Both the position numbers and the translations under genes were made by a program. A DNA stretch of 16,603 nucleotides from Planctomycetota bacterium (GTDB lineage Bacteria > Planctomycetota > Phycisphaerae > WQYP01 > JAJZKY01). The stretch covers positions 1 through 16,603 of the forward strand of contig JAJZKY010000018.1 of assembly GCA_021803885.1 (NCBI GenBank). The letters run 5' to 3'. Numbering within the stretch: the stretch's first letter is position 1; each line of letters begins with the position of its first letter. The notes under the pieces were generated by a model. That model saw only the letters and a list, made by a program, of their open reading frames with translations. It did not search any database and was not told the DNA's origin. This document shows positions 15,003 to 16,603 of the stretch, one piece after another.

Positions 15003-16603
15003 ATGTTCGGCAAGCGCTCTTTCCATCGCCGCTGGTCCCTTTTACTCATCGCCGCCTGCTTCGCTGTCCTGCCTGCATGCGCGGCCACAACTTCCCCGGC
15101 GCAAAATCCCCGCAACTTCGACGCCACCCATTTCGGACATCCCGTCAACCTCGGCCCCGACTGGCTCTTCCATCCCGGCGATAACCCCGCCTGGGCCGCG
15201 CCCAACTTCGACGACGGCCAATGGAACGTCATTTCCTCCCAAAGGCTGCTGCTCCACTACGGCTACAAGAACCTCAAGCATGGCTGGTATCGCATCCACG
15301 TTCATCTGCGCCCCGGAACACACGACTTCTCCATCGGTGTCAGATACATCACGGGTGCCTACCAGATTTATGCCAACGGTACGCCCATCGGAGGCAACGG
15401 AAATGTCGCCCAGGCGAAACCCTTTGCTCAGCCCCGGCTCAAAACCTTCCCCATCCCGCAAAAACTGCTCGACCCAAATGGCGCGCTCACCCTGGCCATC
15501 CGCGTCGCCATGAACCCTGTCGGGAAACGCGGACGCGGCACAGACACCCCCATCGCCTCCGGCACAAATATTTCTCTGCTCGCCACCAGTTCCGCCGCAC
15601 GGGAAATCAACAACGACGCGCTGGACTTCACACTGGATTACTGGATCCTCGCGTTCCTGAGCCTGGTCATCGCCATCGTCTCGGCCGCACTCTACGGCAC
15701 TCTGCGCAATCATCCCGAGTATCTGGCCTGCACCGTCCTGCTTCTGGCAATTTGCGGCTCATCTCTCACACATCTCTGGATCTTCTACAGCACACAGCCG
15801 GCCGTCTCAGGCATGGTCTTGGCGCTCATGAACGGAATCTTCCTCGTCGCCTTGATTGAATTCGTGCGCCTCCTGCTCGGGCTCCCTCGCTGGCGCTGGC
15901 TCATCGCAATTCAGGTCCTCGCATTCCTGCATGCGTTCGCAGAGCCTTTGGCGGCAAACCTCGGCCTCTTCTCCTTCTACATCGGCTTCGGCATTTTCTT
16001 TGTGCCGCTTCTAATCGTCTATCTCACGTTACCGGCTCTGCTCGCATATAGCGGCTGGCGCGGCAAGCGGGAGGCATGGGTCGTTCTGCCCACCATCCTC
16101 GTCCTGGGGCTCTATGCATATTGGGAGTTCATCGGCTTCTTTCTTTACTACACGCATATCACCGCCACGGTCCATCTTGAGCCCAACGTCCACCTGGGTA
16201 TCCTCTATATGCGCCCGAAAAGCTTTGATACCCTCCTCTTTCTCATCAGCATTCTCCTCTTCCTGGTCATCCGCACCGTCGGCATCGCCCGCCGCAACGC
16301 CCAGGTCAATGCCGAACTCCAGGCCGCGCGCTCCACTCAGGAACTCCTGCTCGCGCGCTCCCATCAGAAAACACCCGGCTTCTCCGTCGAAACCGCATAC
16401 GCGCCCGCCGGCGAACTCGGCGGCGACTTCTTCCTCGTCTCCCCGCAAAACGATGGCTCGCTCTCCGTCATCGTGGGCGACGTCTCCGGCAAAGGCCTTA
16501 TCGCGGCTCTGCGCGTCTCCATGATCCTCGGCATCCTCCGCCGCGAAGAATCCATCGAACCCTCCAAAGTCCTCACCCATCTCAACAACGCCCAAGGGCA
16601 GTC
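15003..16603 (+). CDS. Membrane-anchored PP2C/SpoIIE-type serine phosphatase with extracytoplasmic beta-sandwich, C-terminus cut by window edge
   Basis: The frame stays open from ATG 15003 to the window end (533 codons plus two bases). A signal peptide (KRSFHRR then hydrophobic core, with Cys26 in LPAC) precedes an extracytoplasmic region (about 32-205). That region resembles galactose-binding-like beta-sandwiches: WAAPNFDDGQW, GWYRIHVHLRP and YQIYANGTPIGGNG. About seven helices follow (213-430), then a short helical linker (AELQAARSTQELLL) of the kind that precedes SpoIIE phosphatases. The catalytic domain begins near 461, with metal-binding GELGGDFF (470-477, Asp475) and VGDVSGKG (491-498, Asp493). 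The remaining motifs are expected beyond the edge. Such enzymes usually dephosphorylate an anti-sigma-factor antagonist or similar partner; none is visible here. Start-codon choice is moderate because no Shine-Dalgarno sequence is present; the gene lies 54 bp after the regulator. Confidence 0.88.
   Translation, partial: MFGKRSFHRRWSLLLIAACFAVLPACAATTSPAQNPRNFDATHFGHPVNLGPDWLFHPGDNPAWAAPNFDDGQWNVISSQRLLLHYGYKNLKHGWYRIHVHLRPGTHDFSIGVRYITGAYQIYANGTPIGGNGNVAQAKPFAQPRLKTFPIPQKLLDPNGALTLAIRVAMNPVGKRGRGTDTPIASGTNISLLATSSAAREINNDALDFTLDYWILAFLSLVIAIVSAALYGTLRNHPEYLACTVLLLAICGSSLTHLWIFYSTQPAVSGMVLALMNGIFLVALIEFVRLLLGLPRWRWLIAIQVLAFLHAFAEPLAANLGLFSFYIGFGIFFVPLLIVYLTLPALLAYSGWRGKREAWVVLPTILVLGLYAYWEFIGFFLYYTHITATVHLEPNVHLGILYMRPKSFDTLLFLISILLFLVIRTVGIARRNAQVNAELQAARSTQELLLARSHQKTPGFSVETAYAPAGELGGDFFLVSPQNDGSLSVIVGDVSGKGLIAALRVSMILGILRREESIEPSKVLTHLNNAQGQ

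Noticed and set aside
1..16603. CRISPR array, tRNA, rRNA, insertion sequence or phage gene
   Set aside because: I looked for regularly spaced repeats, tRNA-like cloverleaf segments, transposase motifs and terminal repeats and found none; apart from short promoter gaps, the window is protein-coding.

Overview
The window looks like a chromosomal segment of a GC-rich Gram-negative bacterium, most likely an Acidobacteriota (Terriglobales-type) genome. This is inferred from three things: an mreBCD-mrdA-rodA cluster whose MreC carries a long low-complexity tail, a glycine-zipper lipoprotein of a kind I associate with that phylum, and a membrane-anchored SpoIIE-type phosphatase. No rRNA, tRNA, CRISPR array, insertion sequence or phage gene is visible. 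The only mobile-element-like structure is one non-coding palindrome.

Layout: (1) 1-6041, minus strand: the rod-shape/elongasome operon in the order mreB, mreC, mreD, mrdA (PBP2), rodA; rodA runs off the left edge. (2) 6227-7720, plus: an NAD(P)-dependent aldehyde dehydrogenase. (3) 7820-8995, minus: an integral-membrane acyltransferase. Between these convergent genes lie a GC hairpin and a long perfect palindrome. (4) 9140-10255, plus: alanine dehydrogenase, ended by a strong bidirectional terminator. (5) 10342-11151, minus: a lipoprotein with a proline-rich linker and a glycine zipper. (6) 11305-14948, plus: an NtrY-type histidine kinase and an NtrC-type response regulator that overlap by ATGA. 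(7) 15003 to the right edge, plus: a secreted beta-sandwich + about seven membrane helices + PP2C/SpoIIE phosphatase, truncated by the window.

The first five genes act together. MreB filaments, MreC/MreD, the transpeptidase PBP2 and the glycosyltransferase RodA build the lateral cell wall. The kinase and regulator form a two-component pair, and the phosphatase just downstream may belong to a partner-switching route, but its partner is outside the window. Aldehyde dehydrogenase, acyltransferase, alanine dehydrogenase and the lipoprotein look like independent single-gene units.

The most notable points are: the regulator keeps the NtrC architecture but has a length-preserved, degenerate sigma-54 contact loop (SAVSGG where GAFTGA is expected); the long palindrome at 7767-7811; a hairpin between mreB and mreC that locks up a perfect Shine-Dalgarno-like run; and a strong strand asymmetry in third codon positions. 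I see no clear evidence for an entirely new system; most of the window is ordinary, conserved gene content. All similarity statements come from recognising motifs by eye, not from database searches.
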